From positions 1 to 33,304 of the forward strand of contig CAJNOQ010001308.1 in assembly GCA_905250885.1 (NCBI GenBank): 33,304 nucleotides of DNA, in the 5' to 3' direction. Shown piece after piece: positions 21,988 through 33,189 of the stretch. A program made the position numbers and the translations under genes. The notes below the pieces were generated by a model. The model ran no database searches and was not told the DNA's origin. It saw only the letters and a program-made list of their open reading frames with translations. Each line of letters opens with the position of its first letter. Position 1 is the first letter of the stretch. This DNA is from Didymodactylos carnosus. Its lineage: Eukaryota > Rotifera > Eurotatoria > Philodinida > Philodinidae.

Positions 21988-24251
21988 TCATTCTCTACTT
22001 GAACTTCTTGAACGAGAACGCGATGTATTTAGCGAAGGTGTTCTATCAGTAAATGAATCATTATGATGTGTTGAAGCATAATAGAGAGCTGATTTATGTT
22101 GGTTATTTTCGCTACGTGTAGATCTTATCTGGTGTTGTAACGATAAATTACCATTTGTTGTAAAATGTTCTTGAGTACAATTTATACGTTGTTGTTGATG
22201 ACTTAGCGGTAGAACTGGTTGAGGAGTATGAGGTGGAGATGTTTGATTTGGCAGTGCTGGTAATGAATTATCTTGATCATCACAAATATCTAATTCGGAC
22301 GAATCCCATTTTTCTTTTTCTGATGGACTATCATCGCCATCATTTGTACTGTTACCATCTTCGCATTTCAATCTTTTATGTTTTGTTCGACGATTTTGAA
22401 ACCAAACTTTTACCTAAACAAACGAAGATCACAGTAGTTGACAGCTATATATATTACTATCGTCGTTGAACAATAGAAAATTTTTGATTTAATACAAAAT
22501 AAATTTCTGTTAAAAAATAATCCTCATGCTTCAAGAAAACAAATGTGGGTATAGCACAACACGTCGTAGAACATTCTAGAAAATTTTCTTTAAAGAAAAT
22601 GTTAATTCAGAATAATTTTTGACAAACATCTGGTCATTTGTCATATAATATGAGAATTTTGTTGAAAGAAAGAAGGATCGTATTTTTTGAAAATGAAGAT
22701 GTCAATAGACCGCCTATTAATTGCAGCCCATTTTCATTATGGTTGAGATAAAATTTATAAAATTGGACAGTGAATAAATGAAAAACTCAACTAATATTAT
22801 TTTATAAAGACAAGAAAGAGAATAAATCACGTATCAGTTCATTTACTATAGTCGTATTCTTTCGTTTTTATCCATAACTGATAATGACTCCGGTTTTAAT
22901 TGAAAACTTCTACTTTTATAAATGAATTAATTTTAGTTGAACTCCTCGTACAATTATTATGCCATTACAGTTTCTTTCCTATGTGCGGCGTTTAAAATTA
23001 ATGATAGCTTACCAGAGTAACTTTGCTGTATACAAATATCACCAAAAGTGGCTTTTATTTGTATTGTTATTTTTACCAAAGCTCAAACTATAAGTTCACA
23101 CAATAACTATTAAAAAGGAAAAAAAGAAAGTCGTCCGGAAACTGTCATCACTATTGTGGCAAAACATACACACACACACACACGCGTTTCTTTCGGGCAA
23201 ACATCTATTATCGACAAAAAGAAATTAATCAATTATCAACTAAAACATTTCCTGTTACTTTTTTTTAACTAAAGAAATATTTATCTGCAACAAACAATTC
23301 ACTCGTACTAACTAAGCCAAATGTCTTGAAGAAAAATATTAGTAAAATTAACATCATCAATTACGAAGTGAAGAGTTTTGTATGTTTTAAAAATTCAAAA
23401 ATGTCAGTTAAAATTATTATTTTTAGTCCCGATACATTTCACAAAAGAGAGAGAAAGAGAGAGCCATTTTACAAAAGAAGTGGTGAAAAAAGTGTTTTTA
23501 TTTTGAGTCAATAGTACACTGACCAATGGTCAAATAAGTTTGATCGACTCATTATATAATGCAATGATAAACAAAAGAGTTATTTTACCTGAGTTTCTGT
23601 TAAATTTAAATTTTTCGCCAATTCTTTTCGTTCGTGTCCTACGACATAATGATTTTTTTCAAATGCATTTTCTAATTTTAACAATTGTGCCGGTGTGAAT
23701 GCTGTTCGAATACGTTTGGGTTTGCGAAATGAATGTAGAATCAATGCGGCAGCTGCTTCAGGACCTACAAGATAAATTTTTAAAAAAATTTAAAAAAATT
23801 ATTCATAATATTTAGTAATCTCATTACTTGCAAATCTTCCATCAAATAATCGTCCACCATTTCGAATGTAATTTAATGCTGATTCACGTTGAATTTGATA
23901 TTGAACGAGTGGATCATATTGTGGTCCATGTCCACTGAATGGCCAATTCGAAGCATTAACAGCTGCCATTGCTGCCATTGCTGCTGTATTCATATTTGAC
24001 ATGTAATGATTGTTAGACATGGATGAGGATGATATTAATTGAGGTGATTGTACACTAGTGTTTTTATACGGAGTAATTGATGTTACAGGAGGGCAATGAG
24101 TTGTTTTATTTGCGTCCAATTTTAACGGTTGAATTCGAGAAGAAGTTGTTTCTTTAGGTGAAGTGTTGGGACATATTCGATCATTGGCATGACTGATAAT
24201 ATCTTCAATAGAGAAGCCCGATTTTCGAACATTTGGACGATGAACTGGCAT
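21988..24251 (-). CDS. emx: EMX / empty spiracles homeobox transcription factor
   Basis: Three exons: 23828-24251, 23589-23764 and 21988-22413. They give 1026 bases and 341 residues. The homeodomain is residues 157-216, starting PKRIRTAF, with [11 protein letters not shown] in the middle and [14 protein letters not shown] in helix 3 (Gln50, Asn51). The intron falls between homeodomain residues 44 and 45, a common site in this class. EMX-type features around it are [27 protein letters not shown] context before the domain and an acidic ELDICDD stretch after it, comparable to EEIDVTSDD of vertebrate EMX. An eh1-like Groucho-binding motif, FSIEDIIS, is at residues 13-20. The middle of exon 1 is Met-, Asn- and Ala-rich, and the C-terminus is His/Gln/Ser-rich, ending in an Arg-Ser run. 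EMX proteins pattern the head and anterior nervous system. NOT and VAX families fit the homeodomain less well. Confidence 0.93.
22414..23588 (-). other. large intron within the homeobox
   Basis: This 1175-base intron separates homeodomain residues 1-44 from 45-60. The donor is GTAAAA and the acceptor TTTAG. It holds an (AC)n tract at 23168-23183, an 18-base palindrome at 22583-22600 (ATTTTCTTTAAAGAAAAT) and an AG-rich run near 23445. The other EMX intron is 63 bases, so the length contrast makes this a candidate for regulatory sequence. Confidence 0.6.
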
Positions 24252-24318
24252 TTTGTTTTAGTAATTTTGTTTTGTACAATTGGTTATAATGGCATTACCT
24301 AAAATAAAAGAAATAATG
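24252..24318 (-). promoter_or_regulatory. splice acceptor 47 bases before the EMX start codon
   Basis: On the minus strand a long pyrimidine run, TTATTTCTTTTATTTTAG, ends at 24299, followed by GTAATGCC and then the ATG at 24251. It is a strong 3' splice site by appearance, for a 5' UTR intron or a spliced leader. The ATG inside GTAATGCC opens a different frame, so 24251 is kept as the start. Confidence 0.45.
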
Positions 24319-27300
24319 TTATAAGAATGCAAAGACCAATCATAATGATGCAAAAAATCAATTTTTTTCCAAATAGAAAAAGAAAATCATTGAAATCAAC
24401 ATATCGATATTCTAGAATAGCTTGAAAATTTTATAATGAATTAGTTCTTGAGATTTTGACTATTGAAAGCACAAAAAAATTCGTCTATTATCTATCATTT
24501 TAAAATATCCGTAAAGTTGAAAATACTTATTTATTTCAGATTTATTGTGTAATAACTTGAATTTCACCGTAAATGGAAAAGAAATTTAAAATCGTATCAG
24601 TAAATGAACTACCACAGTCAATTTTAGATTAAGAATTCATGTAATATAAAGATCAGCAACACATGACAGAATTTTATCTATTATCTTACACTATCAGAGG
24701 ACTTGCATGTCAGATGAAGACTGTTAAATCGGACTCGGAATAATAGTCATCATCGGGGTAGACTAATTGCCATAGCCAATGATATTCTAACTGGTTGATG
24801 AGAGCAGAAAATATAAATGCGCGTGTGTTTCTTTAACGATAATAGAGCATAATGACGCAATTGTTTATACTAATATTAATTGAAAAATAATTGAATCTAC
24901 TTACCTCTAATATTCCAAAAATGTATAGAATATATTTATTTATCTATATAGACAGAGACGATGAGAAAAGAGATGGTTTAAACAACACATAATGTATTGA
25001 TAAAATTAATTCAAAATTCTTGGTAATATAAAAAGAAAAGGAGAGGAAGAGAGAAAACGACACCTGAGGCAATAAAAAGAAGAAGAAATAAATTTTAACA
25101 AACAATAAAATAATTTTATTTCTATTGGATTTTATCCTCTAGGTATTCAGGTACAGATAGAGAGAGAAAAAGAACATCGAAATTATTATTATTATTATTA
25201 TTATTACTATACGATTAGTACGACATATATGTTGATCGATTAAAAAGGCAATTATTTTGAGAGAGAGAGAGAGAGAAAGAGAGAGGTCTATTCACCTACC
25301 TTCTTATACTGTTAATGTTCTTATTATAACTAGTATATCAGTGTCTATTAAACGATAACATAGACCGAAAGAAATATGAGTACATTCAATATACTTATTG
25401 GTAGAGATGTTTGATTTCATTTTCATAGTAATAGTTCTAACCAATGTACGCAGCACACATTTTTCTTTCCTTTCTTTCTATCTTTTACACCTATTAGCAG
25501 AGCTATTTTATATAAAATGAAAGCGATAGAGAGAAATAATGGCAGTAGTTGATATTTGATATACAGAATAATAAACAGAGACATTGGGCCTTAGTACGAA
25601 AGAGAGAGAGAGAGAGAGAGAAAGAGGGAACATTAAAAAATTATAAACACACACTTATACACAAGATTCAAACCAATAGATTCAAACCGACTAAGCTGAT
25701 GATAATAATTGTAAATATCTTGTAGCTATATGTACTAGTAAGATGAATCGTAGACAGTTTTAAATGAAAAAGAAATAGTAGTAATAATTATTTCCGCATG
25801 AGTAACAATAAAAGTAAAATAAAATGAGAATTAAAAGGTGATATTGTGAAAGTATAAGACAAAGTTTTGGACTAAAAGAATTCAAACAGTATGCTAGATC
25901 TATTTTAAAATTCATGTCGATTTTATCCATATATTTGCTCTATCTTTACATCATTAATTAACCATAGTATTGCCTTGATAGAGAGCTGACATTGTATCCT
26001 TAACAACGTACCGTTTTTGTCTTATACTTCGTAGTAAGAAGATTATTTTTGTGAAAGAAAAAAAAGGTAGTTTCAACTCTTTCTGTAGAATCGCGGATAT
26101 TTTCGTTAAACTCAATGTTCTGAGAGCAAGATCTGTCATTTATGTTATGATTGTTAAATCAGCTAATTGGCATTGAATTTATCTACAAAAATAAAAGAAT
26201 ATGTTTTGTTCCAAGTTCTTATTAGTGGCCTTAACTCCAATAGTTATCGTCTTTTATTGAAATGTATACAAGTTACTGTCAAAAAGTAGAACATCTATAT
26301 TAGATGAAAACGACTTGTTTTAAGTATAAATTAATTGTGATATTTTAGTGCTTGTGACAAAAATCATTCAATAATCTATCTTTATTGTAGATGATTAACA
26401 AAAATATTTTAGAACAGACTTTGTCATAATTTAAATTTTTAATTAGATATTGATCATATAGGATGATCATACTCTTGTACAACTAGTAAGAGAAAAAAAC
26501 AAACGCATGCCATTCAATCGTTATTCCATTTACAAGTGTAGATGAGAATAAGACTTATAACAAGTTGACAAACGACAATTGTTGCTTTAAGGCAAAAAAT
26601 AAAATATAAAAACAACGTTGATCTTTCAACCTGTCATTTAATCAACCTGTAGGCAAGATGTAATCATTATAGAGATATATTTTTGCAGAAAAATGTGCTT
26701 AATCAAGCATCATCATCAATTGTAAATGAAAATGTGTGATTTGTCTTCTTGATTATTACATAATTAAAATTAATCAAATCAATTTAGTGTGTTTCTACTG
26801 CTTCTGGGTGAATGGTGATATTGTACAAACATTTATATAGAGTGTGATGAGAAATTGTGTCTAATTTACATGTTGTTTAACAAGATAATATAAAAGTTAA
26901 TTTCAAGTTTATTAGAAGAAAAAAAAAGCACTTAAAATCATCATCTCAGTTTAAAACAGCCATATTCCGATTTTAATTGATAATAATATAGTATAGCTGA
27001 GTGTATAAAAAAAGTGAAAATGACATGATGGATGTGAAAGTCCATGTCGAATTATAAAATACTCATTTCGACAATCAAGAATGTTTTAGGATACGAAGCA
27101 AAATATGAGAAGGAGATTATTGAAATATGGAGCGATTAAATCTGCCACATTTTGAGTATCATTTATACCTAGCCAAAGATAGAGGTAAAGATCAAGACAA
27201 TATTCAATTTGATTTATTTTAATTCTACTCTTTGTAATATGTTTTACCGTTAAAATTATCATCATCATTATTAAAATGTTTAAAATCATTTTTTTTTTCT

Positions 27301-27726
27301 CTTATGCAGCTGACGTTGTTTGTATCAATTTTCAAAAAGCAATGAGGAAACACATGTTTCACCAAATAAATAAAATTTATTCTTAATTTATTCTCTTTGA
27401 TAACAATAATGATGATGATAAGGAATCGATAAAAACCAATTGAAGTTTTCTCCTACTAAATGGTAATCATAAGACAACGTGTATATGTGCTTGTCTGTGT
27501 GATCATATGACGCTTTTTTTGTATATATTTTGATTTTTTTTTTACAGTGACACAAGGAATGATTGACTTCACAACTGTGACTTTAGTTGAAACAATCAAA
27601 TCAAATATACTCTACACATTGCAGATCATTAATTTGATAAATGAGACTTGATTAAAAAATAAGACAACATATATAAAAAGTTAGATGAGATGTAAAAGGT
27701 GATACTTCTCTGAACGTTGTTATCAT
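24319..27726. other. gene desert upstream of EMX, microsatellite-rich part
   Basis: No exon is visible on either strand. The stretch carries (TTA)n at 25182-25206, (GA)n tracts at 25259-25285 and 25600-25626, and many short AG-rich runs. Developmental homeobox genes often have long non-coding flanks holding enhancers, so that is the most economical reading. No particular enhancer can be pointed out from one sequence. Confidence 0.5.
25182..25285. repeat. microsatellites (TTA)n and (GA)n
   Basis: Eight or so TTA units at 25182-25206 are followed 50 bases later by a GA tract with one interruption at 25259-25285. A second GA tract of similar length is at 25600-25626. They lie about 1.0-1.4 kb upstream of the EMX start codon. 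Confidence 0.85.
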
Positions 27727-27847
27727 CCTAGTAGAAAAAAAAATCTTGCAGCTAGCTCAAACTAGCTATTTGACCACGTTAATCTAGCTTCAGCTAGCTG
27801 GGATGCATCAGATAGCTAGGTGCAGGAGTTTTTTTTCTTCTACTAGG
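27727..27847. mobile_element. 121-base fold-back element with AGCTAG interior
   Basis: CCTAGTAGAA at 27727-27736 is exactly inverted at 27838-27847. Similarity continues inward for about 30 bases with small gaps, through an A-run and TGCAGCTAGC against TGCACCTAGC. The centre carries several AGCTAG or CTAGCT words, so almost the whole unit can fold on itself. It has no coding potential. No target duplication is clear. This is best described as a MITE-like fold-back of unknown family. Confidence 0.6.
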
Positions 27848-27990
27848 GCAGTTTCGAAAGCTAGCCCTTCTACTAATGTAAAGTAGAAAATAGAAGTTTA
27901 TAACACTGTGCCTTTGCAACTTTTGTTCTAAAACATTGTACATGAAAGGAAAGGCTGCTTAGAATCAAAACTCACTGTGAATTCTTATTC

Positions 27991-28247
27991 TTAAATCTGT
28001 TGATACTGGTAAACCAGTCTCAAACTAAACATTTTGCTCTTAGAAATGAGATGTCAACAAGCTCTACGCCCTTTCTATGAGACATTTCCACTAGAAAGTG
28101 CTGATTAGCCTAAACAGTATAAGATATGAACGATACTTCCACTAAAATGACAAAAGCGTCTCACAGGAAGGGTGTACAGCTGGTTGACGTCTCATTTCTA
28201 AGCGAAAAATATTTAGTGTAAGACTGGTTTATCAGAAACAGATTTAA
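27991..28247. mobile_element. 257-base inverted-repeat element flanked by TTAA
   Basis: The arms 27991-28083 and 28158-28247 are inverted copies. The inner 63-base block matches at 52 positions, and the outer part matches with one small gap. Both outer ends read TTAAATCTG going inward, so a TTAA stands at each end, which is the target of piggyBac-type elements. However, the termini lack the usual C-rich start, so the class remains open. The 74-base centre is unique and non-coding. Confidence 0.6.
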
Positions 28248-31200
28248 AAATGAATGTTGTCTCTAAAGAGTTTTATTTGAGATGGTTACAAACTTTAAAC
28301 TGTTATAAGAACTTTTTAGTCATCCGAGAATAGTTAAAATAAAAAAATTTATTTCCTCTGTTCATCATTCTAAATTTGGATATTTGATTATTTTCAAAAA
28401 GTTTAATACTATCAGTTTTTGAATCATTGTTAATACTAGACAACATAGTCTTTCGTCTATATTAATTTTTCTTGTTTGTCGATTAGAAGCCTCCAGATTA
28501 CACTGTCAAATTGTCTGATCCTCGAAAAATGACTTCCATTATGTACATTTTTATTGTCAGATTGTCTATCTCCAATTGAATAAGTTACTAGTACATGATC
28601 CATGCAGATACTACTGAAAGCTACAAATACCACTACACATTTGAATGTCCTTCGAGTACGACGACATGGGAAAAGAATGGAAGTGTTTTAAATTTTTTTC
28701 TTTCACTTTATATCATGAGAGTCAGAAATCTATACCTAGAAAAATAAAAAATATCTTTGTTTTCAGAGATAGGATCAGCATTGATTTCAGAATATCAGAC
28801 TCAGCTGATTAATGATCTGATTACAGTACCAACATTTCTATGATGATTAGATGTGTGTTACTATGGAGTTTATAATGTGTGTGTTTTTCCACATACAAAA
28901 AAAGTGTTAATATTTATCACTAAAATTTCTCAAAAGATCGTTGACAATGATTGGCTCTAGTAATGTTTGTCTCTATTTATACAAGGCTTTTGAAAACGAA
29001 AATAGTACACATGTATAGAAAAAAGAAAATGCATTCGTTGATTGATTAGTAATAAAAATGAAATGTTCGTCACTTCATCAACACTCTCTCTTTCCCTTGT
29101 CTAATAGAGTAGAGAGAAAAGAAGAACAGAAACACTTACTAGATGTGTATTATATATCACTTTAAAGCATCATTCATATTGCACACACTATACTAATTCC
29201 AGTTACAACAAAGATTAACAACATTTGTATTGTATATGAAAGAAGAACAATTTGATCGTTTTTTTCTTTTCTTTATTCGAAATTCATTCAAATACTACTA
29301 TTGGGAGAAAATAACATAACTTCGTATGATGAATACTTGGTAACTTTATGGGGGGAATATGAATTGATCGTTTAACAGAAACAGAAACAGAAGCAGAGAT
29401 ATGAAACCAGCCTGAATCCATGTCTTTTCTTCTGAAGAATTTATGAAAATCTTTCATTACTCTCAAATCATGTAAACGTTGATAATAAGATTATTAACTG
29501 AAAATTAAAATAAAAAACAATCTTTTATTTAAAATAAATCACTAAAATTTTTTCAATAACTTTTAGACTGTATGTCATTAAAAATCTCTTCTCTCTGAGA
29601 ACTCAACGTCTATGTTTGATTAGAAAAGTAGATCTCCATTGTACAATTAAAACTGAAGTGATCTAATACTGAAGTATTGATCTAACGATTTCTATTCCAA
29701 TTTGTCCATTCTTATACTTTCAAATGTTTTTTCTGTATGACAATACTAATACAACGTTACAAAACTTGCGACAAATATATCTGTCTATCTCTCATGTTTC
29801 AAAACAATTTGTGTAGAAATCATTTTCTATCCTTAACCTAATTCTTCATGATCTATCTTGTATTATACATGATAATGATAGTCTATGAAATCGTTACAAA
29901 TATAGTTAAAACTAAAAATATTCTCATGTAATCATCATTTAATCAACGACTCATTTCACATTTTATATATCTAATTTGTAATAACGATATACAAGTTGAA
30001 GTTCGTTGCACCATTCAATCAGTTATACACACATTATCCGCTTAAAAGATCAAATAAATGTTTAATGATCTCATAAATTTTTACATACTTATGATAATAC
30101 CGTATTTTTTTAAAGGTTATGTAAAAATAAAATATCATAATGTTGTACACATTGATTTCTGATTTATTATATTCATCTTTAAAAAAAAATAGTTGTTAAC
30201 CAAGAGTTTGATACTATTAAGTTTTTTCGATGAAAAATATGAGATTTCTATTTCTATTCGTTATATGTATGCCATCTTTGCTCATTTTAACACATGTTTC
30301 ATCGAATATGATACTTATAAATTCAAAGTGTTCAATCTCAGTGACGTTTTATTCGATTCGTCTAACATATGTTAATTTTTATTTTTTTTTAAGCAAACGT
30401 CAATAAATTAAAGACATTTTGAAGGTTGTTTTTTTTTTTTTTACTCTTATCAAATCGAAAAGACCATAGATAGACGTTGTAAAAGTTTAGATGGGTCAAT
30501 GATCAAAGACAGTTTCATAATTATTACTAGTCAATATTCAATAATCGAAGGAGTAGAAACGATGTATTGTTCCATTTTATGATTGACTACTGATCTCGTC
30601 TTTTGTGTAATGTATACACACTAAATTAACTTTATCATTATCATAAAATAAAAAAATGTTCATGCAGATAATTTCATTATGAGATAAGAGTCGGTACTGA
30701 TAGATCATCGAAGAACTATGGATATAAAGAGACTGCTGACTTGTGTTATAATCATGGATGTGATTCATTTGTTTAAAGTAATCAATGAATATAAAGTACA
30801 AATTTATTAAAAAATTTTTAGAAATATATGTTGTTTGTTTTTAAAAATAAAAATAACTAAAATATATGAATAAGAAGAAAAGTTGATATTCATAGTATCT
30901 ATTGTAGTCTGTTAAACAAGTTCTTTATAGCCATATTGTACAATAAAAATATTCTTCTCATTTTCGACCAAATGTTAAATTTTATTATGACATTGATCAT
31001 TATCATTTTAAACAAAAATGACTGATTTGTTTACATATCATAAGCTGTTTTAAATTAATTTTTTTTGTTTTCGACACCAAAATAGAAAACGTAGGTGGTC
31101 TATAATAATTAAAATTGTTCAACACGTGCCATTATTCAGTTAATAACTAGATAGAAAAAGAAGACGAACATGATTAATCCTAATGTTGTGTGTGTATTAG

Positions 31201-32298
31201 TCCTACATACATTTCTACATATACACATATTTTAATTATCAATTGTTACCAATAATCAAATAGACAATCGGATCATGAACGCATAGATTTTTTTTTAGAA
31301 ATAAAATTTAAACGAAAGAAATAAGCCTATCTAGAGACTATTGTCTGATACATGATAATAGTGCATCTTTAATTATCTCAACAGTAGATAATTACTGTTC
31401 GTCGATTAAGAAAAATCTATGTGACTTAATTTCTTAAGAAATTAAGTAGGATCAATCGAAACTCACATTTCGAAAACTAGACGTTCGAAGAATATATACA
31501 ACGGTTAAACTCGAATTTTCAAAAAAATTGTCTTATCTTTTACAAATACACAAGAGACAATTGTTTGCTATATCTCACCGTGCAAACGATAATAGTTTAT
31601 AATCCCGTCAAATAGTCATCAAACGAATTCGTTTTTTTCTTGTTGTTCAAAGACGTGCAGTGAGTTTATTTCGCAATAAGAGAAATTAAAAAGTCACGTA
31701 TGATAGATTATCATCATCATTATCAACTCTGTTTCATTGAGAAAGCCGTACCATGTATAGAAATATAAAATTATCGTTTATTGATTAACCATCGATGGTG
31801 ATCCTTAATGTAATATGAACAGAATGAGTATCAGCGGCAAAATTAAAAATGAAATATGAATCCCCTAGAATTATAGTAGTAGTAGTAGTTGAATTGATGC
31901 AAATCGGTATTATTTGAACAATATGTGATGATGATACTTTAACAAATAGAAAGAGAATGAAAGTTCTAAGACAATTAGAATTTGCTCTGAATAATAGACG
32001 AGAGAGATTAACAATAATATGTACCATCATCAACAGAATTATATTTTAAAAATTATCTTATTTACCCTTACTAATACATGTGAAATATGTGGAGAAGCAA
32101 AATTAAATAATACTATTTCACTTTTTGACAAATAATTTCGTATACTCCATGGTCGAAATTCTACTCCAGTGTTCCACCATAACAAGGCAGAATACTTGCT
32201 ACAGCTGATAACTCGGATGGATATTTCATTTGTATGATGTTAGACTTTTAGTAAAGGACATACTGTTACACATAATAGTCAGTACAGTCAGTATCTAT
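28248..32298. other. gene desert, right part
   Basis: About 4 kb of AT-rich sequence without a recognised exon or RNA gene. Open frames are short and random in look. Features seen are a 24-base perfect palindrome at 31424-31447 and a short TAG-triplet run near 31876-31890. Confidence 0.5.
31424..31447. repeat. 24-base perfect palindrome
   Basis: ACTTAATTTCTT followed by its exact inverse AAGAAATTAAGT, with no loop. In AT-rich DNA short palindromes are common, but a perfect 24-mer is not. Confidence 0.8.
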
Positions 32299-32743
32299 CA
32301 GGCTCCGTATGATTCGGCCTGGTCCCAAAAATTGGAATCGGACCATAACGTTTTGGGACCAGGACCACTCGGACCCTTTTCGATAGAAAAATTTGAGGTT
32401 AGGACCAATCCGAACCATGACATTTTTTTTTCTGTTTTTTTTGAAGATCTATTTTTACTGTGTAAGGCAAGACTGTTTAATTTCAATTTTTATTATACCA
32501 AAAAAAAGCAAACTGTTTCTTAACCAATAAGAGTTGCTAACAAGTTCTCCAGATACGCCTTTTACAGTGTTTTCGACATCTCTGGGCTGTTGAAATTCCG
32601 TAAAAACCACTTAAACATTTTCGAACCAGGACCAGTTCGGCCCAATAGTTTTGGGATCGGGACCAGTTCAAACCATTAGATTTTTTAAAAACTGGGGCCA
32701 AGTCAGGTCAAATAGATTACGGTCCGGACCGTACGGAGCTCTG
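32299..32743. mobile_element. hAT-type MITE, 445 bases, with 8-base target duplication
   Basis: The element is flanked by exact direct copies of GTATCTAT at 32291-32298 and 32744-32751. The duplication fits the hAT consensus nTnnnnAn. The ends are inverted: CAGGCTCCGTA at the left and CAGAGCTCCGTA read inward from the right, with similarity over about 22 bases including a CGG(A/C)CC word. The CAG start is typical of hAT elements. The interior is non-coding and made largely of GGACC/GGTCC words in both orientations, which stand out in this AT-rich window. No transposase is present, so it depends on an element elsewhere. The exact target duplication suggests a fairly recent insertion. Confidence 0.85.
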
Positions 32744-32844
32744 GTATCTATAAAGCGGTAAACAACAATCTACAAGTTTTTCAATATATTACTTTTGCAT
32801 GTATGATAGGTGTGACTGTGATTCAACCAAGTTCAAAAGGTCTA

Positions 32845-32968
32845 TTCCCGTTTCGTCGAATGCTTAATTAATTAATTATCCCGTTTCGTCGAAACATTTT
32901 GTAGTGCTTTTTTTCTTGTAATCCCGTTTCGTCGAAAATAAAAATTCCACTGTTCCCGTTTCGTCAAA
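32845..32968. repeat. four 16-base repeats (YCCCGTTTCGTCGAA-type) upstream of the FLYWCH gene
   Basis: Copies lie at 32845-32860, 32878-32893, 32921-32936 and 32953-32968. All contain TCCCGTTTCGTC. The first three end GAA and the last ends AAA. The core TTCGTCGAA is a palindrome around its middle base. Spacing between copies is 33, 43 and 32 bases, close to three, four and three turns of DNA. The spacers differ, so only the 16-base words are kept. They may be binding sites or the subterminal repeats of a transposon. Confidence 0.8.
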
Positions 32969-33112
32969 AAAGGAAGATGAAAGAAAATTAGCAGCAGCTC
33001 AATAATTCTAATTGACTTTTGGTTCTAATTGTTTGATCATCTTAATATGAATCTTTCTAAAAGAAATTAATTAAAAAGATGCTGATGAGATCAATTTATT
33101 GTCTTATCGAAG

Positions 33113-33150
33113 TATATATAAGTGCAGTGGAAACGGTAAAATTCACTGTT
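33113..33150 (+). promoter_or_regulatory. TATA box and initiator of the FLYWCH gene
   Basis: TATATATAAG at 33113-33122 is followed 32 bases later by TTCACT, an initiator-like word with its A at 33145. That spacing is normal for a TATA promoter. Transcription from there would give a 5' leader of about 45 bases before the ATG at 33190. Confidence 0.5.
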
Positions 33151-33189
33151 CATGCAGTACTAAATCACTTCTTAATTCAAATTTATAAC

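Noticed and set aside
32230..32523. Open frames on both strands across the MITE
   Set aside because: They cross the element boundary at 32299 and come from its GGACC repeats; no protein similarity recognised.
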